This document shows positions 1-9,054 of a stretch of 64,000 nt of DNA, one piece after another (within the stretch, counting starts at the first letter, position 1; each line of letters begins with the position of its first letter). Position numbers and translations under genes: made by a program. The notes beneath the pieces are model-generated. The model searched no databases, was not told the origin of the DNA, and saw only the letters and a list, made by a program, of their open reading frames with translations. The stretch is from the NCBI GenBank assembly GCA_038327995.1, contig JBBQLP010000003.1, positions 30,925 to 94,924 on the forward strand, given 5' to 3'. Origin of the DNA: CAIOYC01 sp038327995. Lineage in GTDB: Bacteria > Pseudomonadota > Alphaproteobacteria > Caulobacterales > Caulobacteraceae.

Positions 1-393
1 CTGGCCGGGCTTGAAGACCGCCCGATCCGCTGGATCGTCGAGGACGCCCGCCGTTATGTGCAGCGCGAGGTGAAGCGGGGCTCACGTTATGACGCAATAA
101 TACTCGACCCCCCGACCTACGGACGGGGGCCGACGGGGGAGGTCTGGCGCCTGTTTGAAGACCTGCCCGCCCTCCTGACCGATTGCGCGGCGCTACTGTC
201 GGACGATGCAGATTTCTTGCTCCTGAATGGATACGCGACGCGGATTTCCGGGCTCTCTCTGGCGCATTTGATGGCGGAGGCTCTGACGGGGCGGCGGGGC
301 GACATCGACTGGGGCGAACTGGCGCTGGTCGAGGAAAGCGCGGGACGCGAGATCGGGCTGTCGTTCTTCGCCCGCTGGACCTCGGGAGCCTGA
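1..393 (+). CDS. Class I SAM-dependent methyltransferase, C-terminal part (5' end outside window)
   Basis: The reading frame is open from base 1, so the start lies upstream of the window and only the last 130 residues are seen. The motif LDPPTYGRG near residue 37 of the visible part is the DPPxY/F catalytic-loop signature of Rossmann-fold methyltransferases of the RlmI/RsmC-like type, which methylate rRNA bases with S-adenosylmethionine. The following gene starts one base after this stop and encodes an RNA 2'-O-methyltransferase, so the two are probably co-transcribed RNA-modification genes. The substrate cannot be fixed from this fragment; a small-molecule methyltransferase is not excluded. 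Confidence 0.75.
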   Translation: MAGLEDRPIRWIVEDARRYVQREVKRGSRYDAIILDPPTYGRGPTGEVWRLFEDLPALLTDCAALLSDDADFLLLNGYATRISGLSLAHLMAEALTGRRGDIDWGELALVEESAGREIGLSFFARWTSGA

Positions 394-394
394 G

Positions 395-1204
395 ATGGCG
401 CCCTTTTCTCCCCGACAAGTCACTTCGCTGACTAACGAAACCGTCAAACGCGCCCGATCGCTGCATCAGCGCAAGGACCGCGAGGAGAGCGGGCAGTTCT
501 TGGCGGAAGGGTTGAAGATCGCGGCGGATGCGGTGGAGCTCGGCCACGCGCCTCGCATCCTGTTGTTTGGCCCCGATGCACGCGATCATCCGGTCCTGCG
601 CCGCGTCGCCGCCGCCTGCATCGCGGCGGGCGGGGACGTGATCGAGGTGACACGGGAGATTCTCGAAAAGATCTCTCGCCGAGATAATCCGCAAACCGTC
701 GTCGCTGTGTTCGACCAGGTATTCGCGTCTTTGGCCGACATCCAATCATCGTCGGCCAGCGCCTGGGTGGCGCTGCAGGCTGTGCGCGATCCCGGCAACC
801 TCGGAACCATCATCCGCACCGCAGATGCTGCGGGATGCGGCGGGGTGATTCTGGTGGGCGAGTGCTGCGACCCCTATTCGGTGGAGGCGGTGCGGGCGAC
901 CATGGGCTCTATCTTCGCTGTCCCCCTCTACAAGGCTTCGTTGGCCAAGTTCCTGAGCTGGCGTCGGGAATGGCCGGGGTCGGTGGTCGGCACCTTGCTC
1001 ACAGCCGAAGTCGATCACCGCCGGGCGGAATATCAGACACCCACCCTGATCCTGATGGGCAACGAGCAGCAGGGCTTGCCGCCGGAACTCGCCGCCACCT
1101 GCGACGTGAACGTGAAAATCCCCATGCGGGGACGCGCCGACAGCCTGAACCTGTCGGTGGCGACCGGGATCATGATTTACGCCGTCACGAACGACGATCC
1201 TTAA
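395..1204 (+). CDS. TrmH/SpoU-family RNA 2'-O-methyltransferase
   Basis: This 269-residue protein has the three SpoU (SPOUT knot) motifs in order: RDPGNLGTIIRTADA at residues 131-145, MGNEQQGLP at 221-229 and IPMRGRADSLNLSVA at 242-256. Such enzymes transfer a methyl group from SAM to a ribose 2'-OH in tRNA or rRNA and work as dimers. An N-terminal substrate-binding region (about 1-110) precedes the knot, as in RlmB and TsnR relatives. The ATG lies one base after the upstream methyltransferase stop, so translation is probably coupled. Its TAA stop shares the bases TTAA with the TAA of the convergent hrpB gene. Target nucleotide unknown. Confidence 0.9.
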   Translation: MAPFSPRQVTSLTNETVKRARSLHQRKDREESGQFLAEGLKIAADAVELGHAPRILLFGPDARDHPVLRRVAAACIAAGGDVIEVTREILEKISRRDNPQTVVAVFDQVFASLADIQSSSASAWVALQAVRDPGNLGTIIRTADAAGCGGVILVGECCDPYSVEAVRATMGSIFAVPLYKASLAKFLSWRREWPGSVVGTLLTAEVDHRRAEYQTPTLILMGNEQQGLPPELAATCDVNVKIPMRGRADSLNLSVATGIMIYAVTNDDP

Positions 1205-3654
1205 GTCCCCCGCGGCTTGGCCCGGATGGTGGGCGGGGCGGTGAGGGGGTCTTCCGGCCACGGGTGCTTGGTATAGCGGCCCCGCATCTCGGCCCGCACC
1301 GCCTTCCATGACCCGCCCCAGAAGCCCGGAAGGTCCTTCGTCACTTGCACGGGGCGATGGGCGGGCGAAGTGAGCGCGAGGGTCAACGGAACCTTGCCGC
1401 CCGCGATCATGGGATGCGTCGCCAGACCGAACAGCGCCTGCACCCGGACCTCGATTTGGGGGCCGCCTTCTGCCGCGTAGTCGATAGCGTATGTGTCTCC
1501 GGTAGGCGCGGTGAAGCGCGGCGGCGCGTTCATTTCCAGAGGGCGCTGCAGGTCCCATGGCAAGAGATCACGAATGGCGGCGTCGAGTGCGCCGGAAGAT
1601 ACTTGAGCCAGGCTCCGGGCGTCTTTCAACACCGTGGACCACTCCTCAAGACGCTCAATGAGGGCCACATCGGAGAAGTCCGGCCATTGATCGCCTTCGA
1701 CCTCGCGCAGGAACGCGATGCGGGCCCGGAAGGCCAGGGTCGCGGGGCTCCACGGCAATTGACCGAGCCCTTCCTTCGCCAGCTTGCTCATCAGGGCGGA
1801 ATGAATGGCGCCAGCAGACGCTTCGACAGTGCGCTCGGATACGATGAGACGATCAAGTCGGGTGGTCGCCTTCGCTGACGCCCGCCCCGCCGGGTCAAAA
1901 TCTACCGCCGTTTCTGTCACCAGGCGATCCGCAAGCGCCTCCATTACGTCATCTTCTGCAATCGGCGCGGCGAGAAGGATGCGGTCGCGGGCGCCGCCGC
2001 CGCCGAGTTCGGCGACGACCAGCCAGTCTTCCCGCGCCAGACCGTCGGTGGCCTCAACAAATACGGCCCGACCGGTCGTGAGCCGAAACTCCCCCGCCGC
2101 GCCCCGCTTTTTGGCGACCCGCTCGGGATAGGCGGCTAGGAGCAACCGAGCGACGGAAACATCGCTTGTATCCACCTTGGACGCGCCCGCCGCCCTGGCC
2201 CACCGGTCGCCCAGCGCCCTCGCCTGCCCCGCGCGCTCGCTCCGATCACGCTTCAAATTTGCAAGGCGGTCGTTCAGGTCGGCAGACACTCCGCCAAGGC
2301 CGCGTTCCCCGAGCAGGGCCGCTATGTTCGCGGCTCGGCTGCCTGCGCCCAGCTCCGTTCCAACCATCACCATGTGCGCCAGTCGCGGCGGAAGCGGCAA
2401 ACGGGCGAGCGCCCGTCCGTGCGGTGTAAGATCTCCAGCAGGATCCAGAGCCGCAAGGTCGGTGAGCAGGGCGCGCGCTTCTCGCCACGCGGTCGCGGGC
2501 GGCGGGTCGAGGAAGGCGAGGTCGGAGGGGCTCCGGGCGCCCCAGACCGCGAGGTCGAGGGCCAGGCCGGAAAGGTCAGCCTCCAGGATTTCGGGTCGGT
2601 CGAAGGGCGTGAGCGCCCGGGTTTCGGCCTCCTCCCACAGGCGGTAGCAGACACCCGGCTGGGTACGCCCCGCACGCCCACGCCGTTGATCTGCGGCGGC
2701 GCGGCTAACGCGAATCGTCTCGAGCCGGGTCAAACCACTGGCCGGATCGAACTGGGGAACACGCGAAAGACCGCAGTCGATCACCACACGCACTCCTTCA
2801 AGGGTCAGGCTGGTCTCTGCGATGGAGGTGGCGAGCACCACCTTGCGCGATCCCGGCGGGGCGGGCGCGATGGCGCGATCCTGATCGGTAGGCGGCAGGG
2901 CGCCGTAGAGGGGCGCCAGGATCACATTTGCAGGCAAGAGCCCCGCCAACTGCTCCATCGTCCGGCGGATTTCTCCCTGACCGGGCAGGAAGGCCAGAAC
3001 ACCGCCCTCCTCCTCGGCCAGGGCTTTGCGAACGGCGCGAACCATCTGTGCTTCCAGCCTGAGCGCCGGATCGCGCCCGAGGTAGCGGGTTTGAACCTCA
3101 AAGCTTCGCCCCAGGCTCTCCACTACTGGCGCATCATCCAGCAGCCGCGCGATCCGCGCGCCGTCGAGGGTGGCCGACATCACGACAATCCTGAGGTCAT
3201 CCCGCAGCACCTTCTGCGCATCGCGGGCCAGAGCGAGACCGAGATCGGCGTCGAGGCTTCGTTCGTGAAACTCGTCGAAGATCACCGCCGCCACACCCTT
3301 GAGACCGGGGTCGTCGAGAATCATCCGGGTGAAGACCCCCTCCGTCACCACCTCGATCCGGGTCCGCGCTGAAACCTGCGACTGCATCCGCACGCGAAAG
3401 CCGACCCGCTCGCCGACCAGCTCATTCAGGGTCTGCGCCATGCGCGCCGCCGCCGCCCGGGCCGCCAGCCGCCGGGGCTCCAGCATGATGGTCTTGCGGC
3501 CTACCGCCCAAGGCTCGTCCATCAGCGCCAGCGGGACCACAGTGGTCTTTCCGGCTCCAGGCGGCGCGACCAGCACCGCTGCCTCCCGCGACGCCAAGGC
3601 CGCCTTCAGAGGATCAAGCGCCTCCAGAATGGGCAGCGCGGCGAATTGAATCAT
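1201..3654 (-). CDS. hrpB: ATP-dependent helicase HrpB
   Basis: An 817-residue DEAH-box helicase. Walker A is APPGAGKTT at about residues 30-38, motif II is DEFHE near residue 128, motif III is MSAT, and the helicase C domain carries the RRGRAGR motif VI. The long C-terminal half, including RLDRLIVSERTV, is typical of HrpB rather than other DEAH helicases. HrpB is a cytoplasmic, RNA-helicase-like enzyme of unclear physiological role. I chose the ATG at 3654 (MIQFAALP) because family members start just before this LP-rich segment; an upstream in-frame start at 3720 would overlap the divergent permease leader. Convergent with the TrmH-type gene, with overlapping stop codons. Confidence 0.93.
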   Translation of the reverse strand: MIQFAALPILEALDPLKAALASREAAVLVAPPGAGKTTVVPLALMDEPWAVGRKTIMLEPRRLAARAAAARMAQTLNELVGERVGFRVRMQSQVSARTRIEVVTEGVFTRMILDDPGLKGVAAVIFDEFHERSLDADLGLALARDAQKVLRDDLRIVVMSATLDGARIARLLDDAPVVESLGRSFEVQTRYLGRDPALRLEAQMVRAVRKALAEEEGGVLAFLPGQGEIRRTMEQLAGLLPANVILAPLYGALPPTDQDRAIAPAPPGSRKVVLATSIAETSLTLEGVRVVIDCGLSRVPQFDPASGLTRLETIRVSRAAADQRRGRAGRTQPGVCYRLWEEAETRALTPFDRPEILEADLSGLALDLAVWGARSPSDLAFLDPPPATAWREARALLTDLAALDPAGDLTPHGRALARLPLPPRLAHMVMVGTELGAGSRAANIAALLGERGLGGVSADLNDRLANLKRDRSERAGQARALGDRWARAAGASKVDTSDVSVARLLLAAYPERVAKKRGAAGEFRLTTGRAVFVEATDGLAREDWLVVAELGGGGARDRILLAAPIAEDDVMEALADRLVTETAVDFDPAGRASAKATTRLDRLIVSERTVEASAGAIHSALMSKLAKEGLGQLPWSPATLAFRARIAFLREVEGDQWPDFSDVALIERLEEWSTVLKDARSLAQVSSGALDAAIRDLLPWDLQRPLEMNAPPRFTAPTGDTYAIDYAAEGGPQIEVRVQALFGLATHPMIAGGKVPLTLALTSPAHRPVQVTKDLPGFWGGSWKAVRAEMRGRYTKHPWPEDPLTAPPTIRAKPRGT

Positions 3655-3755
3655 TGCGACAACCGGATGAACCTTGACCCTTGACCGGGCGATAGGGTGC
3701 GGGTCTGGTGCGTGCAGCAATTTTGGACAAGCCCGAAACGGGCGATGGGGGAACG

Positions 3756-5324
3756 ATGTGGCGTGTTAAGTCGCTCGATGCGATCTTGGCGACAGCCGAA
3801 AAGAAGTCGCTGAAGCGGTCGCTGGGTCCGGTTCAACTGACCTTGCTCGGCATCGGCGCGGTGATCGGCACCGGCATCTTCGTGCTGACCGCAACCGCGG
3901 CGCAGAAGGCCGGGCCAGGCATGATGGTCTCCTTCATCATCGCGGGCGTCATCTGCGCGCTCGCCGCTCTCTGTTATTCCGAACTGGCCTCGATGGTGCC
4001 GGTGGCGGGCTCGGCCTACACTTATTCCTACGCCGTAATGGGCGAACTGGTCGCATGGCTGGTCGGATGGGCCCTGATACTCGAATACGCGCTGGGGGCC
4101 AGCGCGGTGGCCGTGGGTTGGTCGGGCCATATCACCGGGCTTCTCGATGCAGTGGGAATACATCTGCCTCACGCGCTTACAGTCGGGCCGAAGCTCTCCA
4201 TCGGCTTCGTCCACGGCGGCGAAGTCGGCGGACTGTTCAACCTCCCGGCAGTTCTGGTGACGGCGGCTGTGACCGCGCTTCTGGTCATCGGCACCAAGGA
4301 AAGCGCGACGTTTAACGCCGTACTGGTGGCGATCAAGGTTGCAGCTCTGACGCTGTTTGTGGTCATCACCCTGCCGCTCGTGTCTGGGCATATGAACAAC
4401 TTCCACCCCTTCACCCCGCGTGGATGGGGCAACCCCTTCGACTCCACCGGGACTGGGGTTCTGGGCGCCGCCGCGTCGATCTTCTTCGCCTATGTGGGAT
4501 TCGATGCGGTCTCCACCGCCGCCGAAGAGACCAAGAACCCGCAACGCAACGTACCAATTGGCCTTATCGCGTCCCTGCTCATCTGCACCGTCTTCTACCT
4601 CCTGGTGGCGGGCGGAGTGATCGGCTCCTTCGGGGCGCAACCGCTCATGGGGCCGGACGGCAAGTTCTTCACGGAAGGTTCGCCCGAACTCTACGCCAAC
4701 GCCGCCTGTCAAAGCCTGCACGCGCCGCTGGTCTGTTCCAAGGAAGCGCTGGCCCACGTGCTGCGCGAGGTCAACCAGCCGTTCTTCGGCAATCTGCTGG
4801 GCCTTGCGGCGACCATCGCCCTGCCCTCCGTCGTCCTGTTGATGATGTATGGCCAGACCCGCATCTTCTTCGTCATGGCGCGCGATGGGCTCCTGCCGAG
4901 GCGACTGAGCGCGGTTCACTCGCGTTTCAGGACCCCGTGGGTGATTACCCTCGTCACCGGCGTGATCGTCGCCATCGCGGCGGCCTTCCTGCCCGTGGGC
5001 AGCCTGGCGGACTATTCCAACGCAGGCACCCTGTTCGCCTTCGCGGCCGTGTCGCTGGGGGTGATGATCCTTCGCTTCACCGACAAGAACCGGGTCCGCC
5101 CGTTCCGGACCCCGCTCCTGTTCGTCGTGGCGCCGCTTTCGATCCTTGGCTGCATCCTGCTGTTCTTCAGCTTGGGCATCGAGTCAAAGATGGTCTTCGT
5201 CGGTTGGACCGTCATCGGGCTGGTTCTCTATTTCGCTTTCGGGTTCTGGAACTCGAATGTGCGAACCGGCTATGAAGAGGACGTGGACCTCGACGACAGC
5301 GCCACGGGCCAACCACCAGCGTAA
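3756..5324 (+). CDS. APC-superfamily amino-acid permease
   Basis: A roughly 522-residue inner-membrane protein with about 12 hydrophobic segments. The first segment carries GIGAVIGTGIFVLTA, the glycine-rich GxIG signature of amino acid-polyamine-organocation transporters. Overall it resembles YfnA/CAT-type amino-acid permeases. A loop near residues 295-340 with two Cys looks periplasmic. I chose the ATG at 3756 because GGGGGA precedes it at a suitable distance; an upstream in-frame start at 3708 lies in the hrpB promoter region and adds non-conserved residues. A strong GC hairpin follows the stop. Substrate (cationic or neutral amino acid) cannot be assigned. Confidence 0.88.
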   Translation: MWRVKSLDAILATAEKKSLKRSLGPVQLTLLGIGAVIGTGIFVLTATAAQKAGPGMMVSFIIAGVICALAALCYSELASMVPVAGSAYTYSYAVMGELVAWLVGWALILEYALGASAVAVGWSGHITGLLDAVGIHLPHALTVGPKLSIGFVHGGEVGGLFNLPAVLVTAAVTALLVIGTKESATFNAVLVAIKVAALTLFVVITLPLVSGHMNNFHPFTPRGWGNPFDSTGTGVLGAAASIFFAYVGFDAVSTAAEETKNPQRNVPIGLIASLLICTVFYLLVAGGVIGSFGAQPLMGPDGKFFTEGSPELYANAACQSLHAPLVCSKEALAHVLREVNQPFFGNLLGLAATIALPSVVLLMMYGQTRIFFVMARDGLLPRRLSAVHSRFRTPWVITLVTGVIVAIAAAFLPVGSLADYSNAGTLFAFAAVSLGVMILRFTDKNRVRPFRTPLLFVVAPLSILGCILLFFSLGIESKMVFVGWTVIGLVLYFAFGFWNSNVRTGYEEDVDLDDSATGQPPA

Positions 5325-5326
5325 GC

Positions 5327-5367
5327 GACCGCGGCGGCGGCGCAGCCTTGCGTCGCCGCCGCCGGTC
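5327..5367 (+). terminator. GC-rich hairpin after the permease gene
   Basis: GACCG-CGGCGGCG on the left pairs with CGCCGCCG-CGGTC on the right, giving a stem of about 17 bp with one bulge around a short CCTT-type loop. It starts three bases after the permease stop. No T-run follows, so this may be a Rho-independent-like structure without a tail, an mRNA 3'-end stabiliser, or a chance GC palindrome. Confidence 0.4.
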
Positions 5368-5381
5368 CCCAGATCAACCCC

Positions 5382-6056
5382 ATGACCGACGCCTCTCCCA
5401 TACGCGCCATCGTCGCCCCCGTGACGCCGCTACAGCAGAACTGCACCATCGTCTGGTGCACGAAGACCAACAAAGCGGCGATCATTGATCCGGGCGGCGA
5501 GGTCCCTCGCCTGCTGAAGGCCATCGCTGACAACGGCCTGACGGTGGAGAAGATCTGGATCACCCACGGCCACATGGACCATGCAGGCGGGACTGCTGAC
5601 CTGAAAGCCGCCACTGGCGCGCCCATCGAGGGGCCTCACCGCGATGACCAGTTCTGGATCGACGGGATTGAGGCGGCTGGACGGCAGTACGGAGTGCCCG
5701 GCGCCAAGAGCTTCACCCCCGACCGGTGGCTTGAGGACGGAGACACCGTAACTCTGGGCGAGACGACTTGGAAGGTGCGCCACTGCCCCGGTCACACCCC
5801 CGGACACGTGGTCTTCATTAATGAGCACGCTCGTTTCGCTCAGGTCGGCGATGTTTTGTTCCAGGGCTCCATTGGGCGAACGGATTTCCCGCGCGGCAAT
5901 CATGCCGACCTGATCAACGCCATCACCACGCGCCTGTGGCCCTTCGGCGACGACATCGCCTTCGTTCCCGGTCACGGTCCCATGTCGACCTTCGGAGCGG
6001 AGCGCCGGACCAACCCCTACGTCGCCGACGAAGTACTGGAGGCGGCGCGGCCATAG
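5382..6056 (+). CDS. MBL-fold metallo-hydrolase (glyoxalase II-like)
   Basis: A 224-residue metallo-beta-lactamase-fold enzyme with the zinc motif THGHMDH at residues 61-67, the downstream HCPGHTPGH histidine, the GDVLFQGSIGRTDFP metal-bridging aspartate segment and the final PGHGP histidine. This arrangement is typical of YcbL/glyoxalase II-like thioester hydrolases that release glutathione or another thiol. Natural substrate unknown. The gene follows the permease by 57 bases, separated by a hairpin. Confidence 0.88.
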   Translation: MTDASPIRAIVAPVTPLQQNCTIVWCTKTNKAAIIDPGGEVPRLLKAIADNGLTVEKIWITHGHMDHAGGTADLKAATGAPIEGPHRDDQFWIDGIEAAGRQYGVPGAKSFTPDRWLEDGDTVTLGETTWKVRHCPGHTPGHVVFINEHARFAQVGDVLFQGSIGRTDFPRGNHADLINAITTRLWPFGDDIAFVPGHGPMSTFGAERRTNPYVADEVLEAARP

Positions 6057-6115
6057 GCCGCCATCCGTGTCTGACCTATTTCAATCGCGACACGCCTGCG
6101 CCATGCTCTTCTGCC

Positions 6116-6877
6116 ATGAGCCGACATATGGGAACCTTGCTTGAAGAACCCGCCGAGGTGGTCGTGACCGCCGCGCGCATCGTCGTGATCGACGACGATC
6201 CCGGTATCCGCGAACTCGTGTCGGAGTTTCTGGGAAAACATGGATTCGAGGTCAAGGCTGCGGCTGACGCAGCGGGACTGGCCCGCGCGCTGGCCAGCGC
6301 TCCTGTGGACCTCGTGATTCTGGACGTCATGTTGCCAGGCGAAGACGGGCTGCAGATATGTCGCCGTCTCGCGGCCAGCGATGGCCCAGCGATAATCATG
6401 CTTTCGGCAATGGGCGAGGAGACCGACCGCATCGTCGGGCTTGAGCTCGGCGCCGACGACTACCTGCCAAAACCCTGCAATCCGCGCGAGCTTCTGGCCC
6501 GGGTCCGGGCCGTCCTGCGTCGTCGCGGTGAGCCGCGTCCTGCCGAGGGGGCGCTTGGGGCGCAATGCGAGTTCGTTGGATGGCGCCTCGATCTGGTGCG
6601 TCGCGAGCTGAAGACGCCCGACGGGGTGATGGTGAACCTTTCCGGCGGGGAGTTTTCGCTTCTGCGCTCGCTTGTAGAGCGCCCGGAACGGGTTCTGACC
6701 CGCGATCAATTGCTCGATCTCGCGCGTGGCCCCGACAGCGACGCCTATGACCGCGCCATCGACGTACAGATCAGCCGCCTTCGCAAGAAGTTGGGTGATG
6801 GCGGTTCAGGCGCCGAACTGATCCGCACTGTCCGCAATGAAGGCTATATGTTCATGGCCAAGGTCACGCGCCGTTGA
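6116..6877 (+). CDS. OmpR-family response regulator
   Basis: A 253-residue DNA-binding response regulator. The receiver has the acidic pair DDD at residues 26-28, the phosphoacceptor D70 in VILDVMLPGEDG and the conserved lysine in LPKPC. A winged-helix Trans_reg_C domain follows (about 145-250), ending in RAIDVQISRLRKKL and the NEGYMF wing. The open frame extends far upstream into the metallo-hydrolase gene, but homology begins only near the ATG at 6116; ATG 6128 is an alternative. Its stop overlaps the TTG start of the histidine kinase, so the pair is one two-component system. Confidence 0.92.
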   Translation: MSRHMGTLLEEPAEVVVTAARIVVIDDDPGIRELVSEFLGKHGFEVKAAADAAGLARALASAPVDLVILDVMLPGEDGLQICRRLAASDGPAIIMLSAMGEETDRIVGLELGADDYLPKPCNPRELLARVRAVLRRRGEPRPAEGALGAQCEFVGWRLDLVRRELKTPDGVMVNLSGGEFSLLRSLVERPERVLTRDQLLDLARGPDSDAYDRAIDVQISRLRKKLGDGGSGAELIRTVRNEGYMFMAKVTRR

Positions 6878-8280
6878 CCCTTGACGCGCGCCTGGCCAGG
6901 ACCCTGCGTCTGCCGCTGTTCGTACAGTTGCTGGCCTTGGTGCTGGTCAGCCTTGTGGCGGCCATAGCAATCAATGTCGCCATTGTCTTCTACCTGCCGC
7001 CGCCCGCCGCGGAAATTTTTCCTCTGAGCGAAGTTGCGGAGGCGCTGAAGGCCGAGGGAAAGACGGTGCGCGCGTCTAACGAACGCACCTTCACCTCGGA
7101 AGTAAAAAGCCACGTGACTCCCTTCGCGAGGGGGCGGGCTGGATTTCGCGAGACCGTCCTGGCGCGAAGCCTGGCCGACGATTTGCGCGTGCCGATCGAC
7201 AAGGCGAGAATTGTGTTTCTGAAGCGGCCTCCTCCCGCCGCAATCCGCCACCTCACGCCGAATGCACGTCGGGGGGGACCGAGGACTTTCCGATTCGATG
7301 GCAATCTGCCGCCGCGAGGAACCCTTCCCAGTTTTCAGGAGCAGTTCGTCACCGCGCCCTTTGAAGCGTCCGTGCAGAAAGCCGACGGCAAGTGGTTGAC
7401 GTTGAAGGTGGCGGAGTCCGGGTTTGTGAAGGCATGGCAGGAGCGGGTGCTGATCTGGTTCGCAATCAGTGCGATCCTGCTGATCCCGCTGGTCTACCTC
7501 TTCGCGCGGCGCCTGGCCTCGCCGATCACCGCCTTTGCACGGGCGGCGGAACGGCTGGGCCGCGATCCGAACGCGCCCCTGGTGGCGCTGAAGGGGCCAG
7601 CCGAGGTGGGCGTCGCCGCGGCTGCGCTCAATGAAATGCAACAGCGTTTGCGTCGCTACGTGCAGGATCGTACGGCCATGATCGGCGCCGTGGCGCACGA
7701 TTTACGCACGCCCCTCACCCGCCTTCGCTTTCGCATCGAAGCCGTCCCAGAGCCTCTTCGTGCGAAAATAAGCGCCGACATCGACCAGATGGAGGCCATG
7801 ATCGCCGCCACCATGGCCTTCGTCCGCGACGCCACTGACCCCGTGGAGCGCCGCAAGCTGGAATTGGTGTCGCTCGTGGAAAGCATAGCCGACGAGATGG
7901 CCGAAACGGGGCTGAATGTCACCGCTGAAGGCAATGGCCCAGTGGTCATCGAAGGCGATCCGGTCGGCCTGCGCCGGTTGGTGACGAACCTGATCGACAA
8001 CGCCGTCAAGTTTGCGGGCAGCGCGCGCGCGCGGGTCTATGAGCAGGATGGTATCGCGGTAGTGGAGATCGATGACGACGGGCCCGGTATTCGGGAAGAC
8101 CAACGCGAACGCCTGTTCGAGCCGTTTCAACGCAGCGAGCCTTCCCGGTCGCGCGAAACCGGCGGCGTGGGGCTTGGTCTTGCGGTCGTGCGCTCGGTAG
8201 CCCGCGCCCATGGGGGCGACGCAACCCTGCAAAATCGTAGCGAGGGCGGTCTTCGCGCCCGCGCCGAACTGCCGCTCTGA
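6874..8280 (+). CDS. EnvZ-type sensor histidine kinase
   Basis: A 468-residue inner-membrane kinase. Transmembrane segments lie at about residues 16-40 and 191-210 and enclose a roughly 150-residue periplasmic sensor region. HAMP follows at about 211-262, then the H-box GAVAHDLRTPLTRL with phosphorylated H275, the N-box NLIDNAVKF, G1 DDGPGI and G2 GGVGLGLAV. The start is a TTG inside TTGA overlapping the regulator stop, so translation is coupled. It phosphorylates the adjacent OmpR-type regulator. The signal is unknown, but the next gene is an EF-hand lipoprotein, which hints at a metal or envelope cue. Confidence 0.93.
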   Translation: MTLDARLARTLRLPLFVQLLALVLVSLVAAIAINVAIVFYLPPPAAEIFPLSEVAEALKAEGKTVRASNERTFTSEVKSHVTPFARGRAGFRETVLARSLADDLRVPIDKARIVFLKRPPPAAIRHLTPNARRGGPRTFRFDGNLPPRGTLPSFQEQFVTAPFEASVQKADGKWLTLKVAESGFVKAWQERVLIWFAISAILLIPLVYLFARRLASPITAFARAAERLGRDPNAPLVALKGPAEVGVAAAALNEMQQRLRRYVQDRTAMIGAVAHDLRTPLTRLRFRIEAVPEPLRAKISADIDQMEAMIAATMAFVRDATDPVERRKLELVSLVESIADEMAETGLNVTAEGNGPVVIEGDPVGLRRLVTNLIDNAVKFAGSARARVYEQDGIAVVEIDDDGPGIREDQRERLFEPFQRSEPSRSRETGGVGLGLAVVRSVARAHGGDATLQNRSEGGLRARAELPL

Positions 8281-8283
8281 TCG

Positions 8284-9051
8284 ATGCGGGGCGCGGCGAA
8301 AACCCTGCTCTCACTCTTCGCCGCGCTGGCAACGTCGTGCCTCGCCGCCTGCGCCAGCGAGCCGGGCTATCAAACGGTGGGACGCGGCGGCTTTGGTCAC
8401 GGCGGGGGTGGAGATTCCGCCCAGGACGGCGGCCTGCCCAACACCTTCATCAGTCCCGCTGGAAAGCCCTATCGCGCCAAGGACGGCGATCCCTACCCCG
8501 TGGCCCTTTGGTTCGCCGAAGCGGACACCGATCACGACGGCAAGCTGTCGCTGGACGAGTTTCGACGCGACGCCACGGCTTTCTTCAATGAACTCGACGC
8601 CAACCACGACGGGCTAATCGACGGGTTCGAGGCGCAACAGTACGAACAGAAGATCGCCCCGGAAATCCTTCCGCGGATCGAGGGGCTGGGTGCGGGCGAG
8701 GGAATGGACCTGGCTCTAGGTCGGGGCAGTCGAGGTCGGGGTGGCCCGGAAATCGGTGCTGTCCGGGGGGGTGGAGGTCCTGACACGGCAGGAGATCGGC
8801 GAGCCCAGGGCGCGGGACTGTTCGGTTTCCTGAATGAGCCGGAGCCGGTCAGCGCTTCAGACGCCGATTTCAACGGCAAGATCACGCTGAGTGAGTTCCT
8901 CGCCGCCGCTGATAGACGCTTCGCGGTGCTGAACGCCAAGGGCACGGGAACACTTACCCTGGCATCTCTGCCAAAGACCCCTATCCAGAACGCGCTGGAG
9001 CAGTTGGCCAAGCGTCGGGCGGCGCACCCGCCAAGCGAGCGCCGCCCCTGA
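8284..9051 (+). CDS. EF-hand calcium-binding lipoprotein
   Basis: A 255-residue lipoprotein. Residues 1-22 form a signal peptide ending in the lipobox LAAC (C23). Canonical EF-hand loops are DTDHDGKLSLDE (81-92), DANHDGLIDGFE (105-116) and DADFNGKITLSE (193-204); a degenerate fourth, NAKGTGTLTLAS, is at 217-228. A Gly/Arg-rich linker at about 140-175 separates the two pairs. It is expected to bind Ca2+ in the periplasm or at the outer membrane. It starts three bases after the kinase stop and is therefore probably in the same operon, suggesting it is a target or accessory of that two-component system. Confidence 0.88.
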   Translation: MRGAAKTLLSLFAALATSCLAACASEPGYQTVGRGGFGHGGGGDSAQDGGLPNTFISPAGKPYRAKDGDPYPVALWFAEADTDHDGKLSLDEFRRDATAFFNELDANHDGLIDGFEAQQYEQKIAPEILPRIEGLGAGEGMDLALGRGSRGRGGPEIGAVRGGGGPDTAGDRRAQGAGLFGFLNEPEPVSASDADFNGKITLSEFLAAADRRFAVLNAKGTGTLTLASLPKTPIQNALEQLAKRRAAHPPSERRP

Positions 9052-9054
9052 CGC

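Noticed and set aside
3750..3776. GGAAC-N17-CGCT near the permease start
   Set aside because: It lies across the start codon, and the -10 has a mismatch; position is not suitable for a promoter of this gene.
3651..4919. 422-codon open frame on the minus strand opposite the permease
   Set aside because: Low-complexity His/Arg/Gln/Asp composition, typical of antisense to a GC-rich gene; the plus-strand permease has clear family motifs.
6047..6061. Six-base palindrome overlapping the metallo-hydrolase stop
   Set aside because: Short, GC-rich and without T-run; expected by chance at this base composition.
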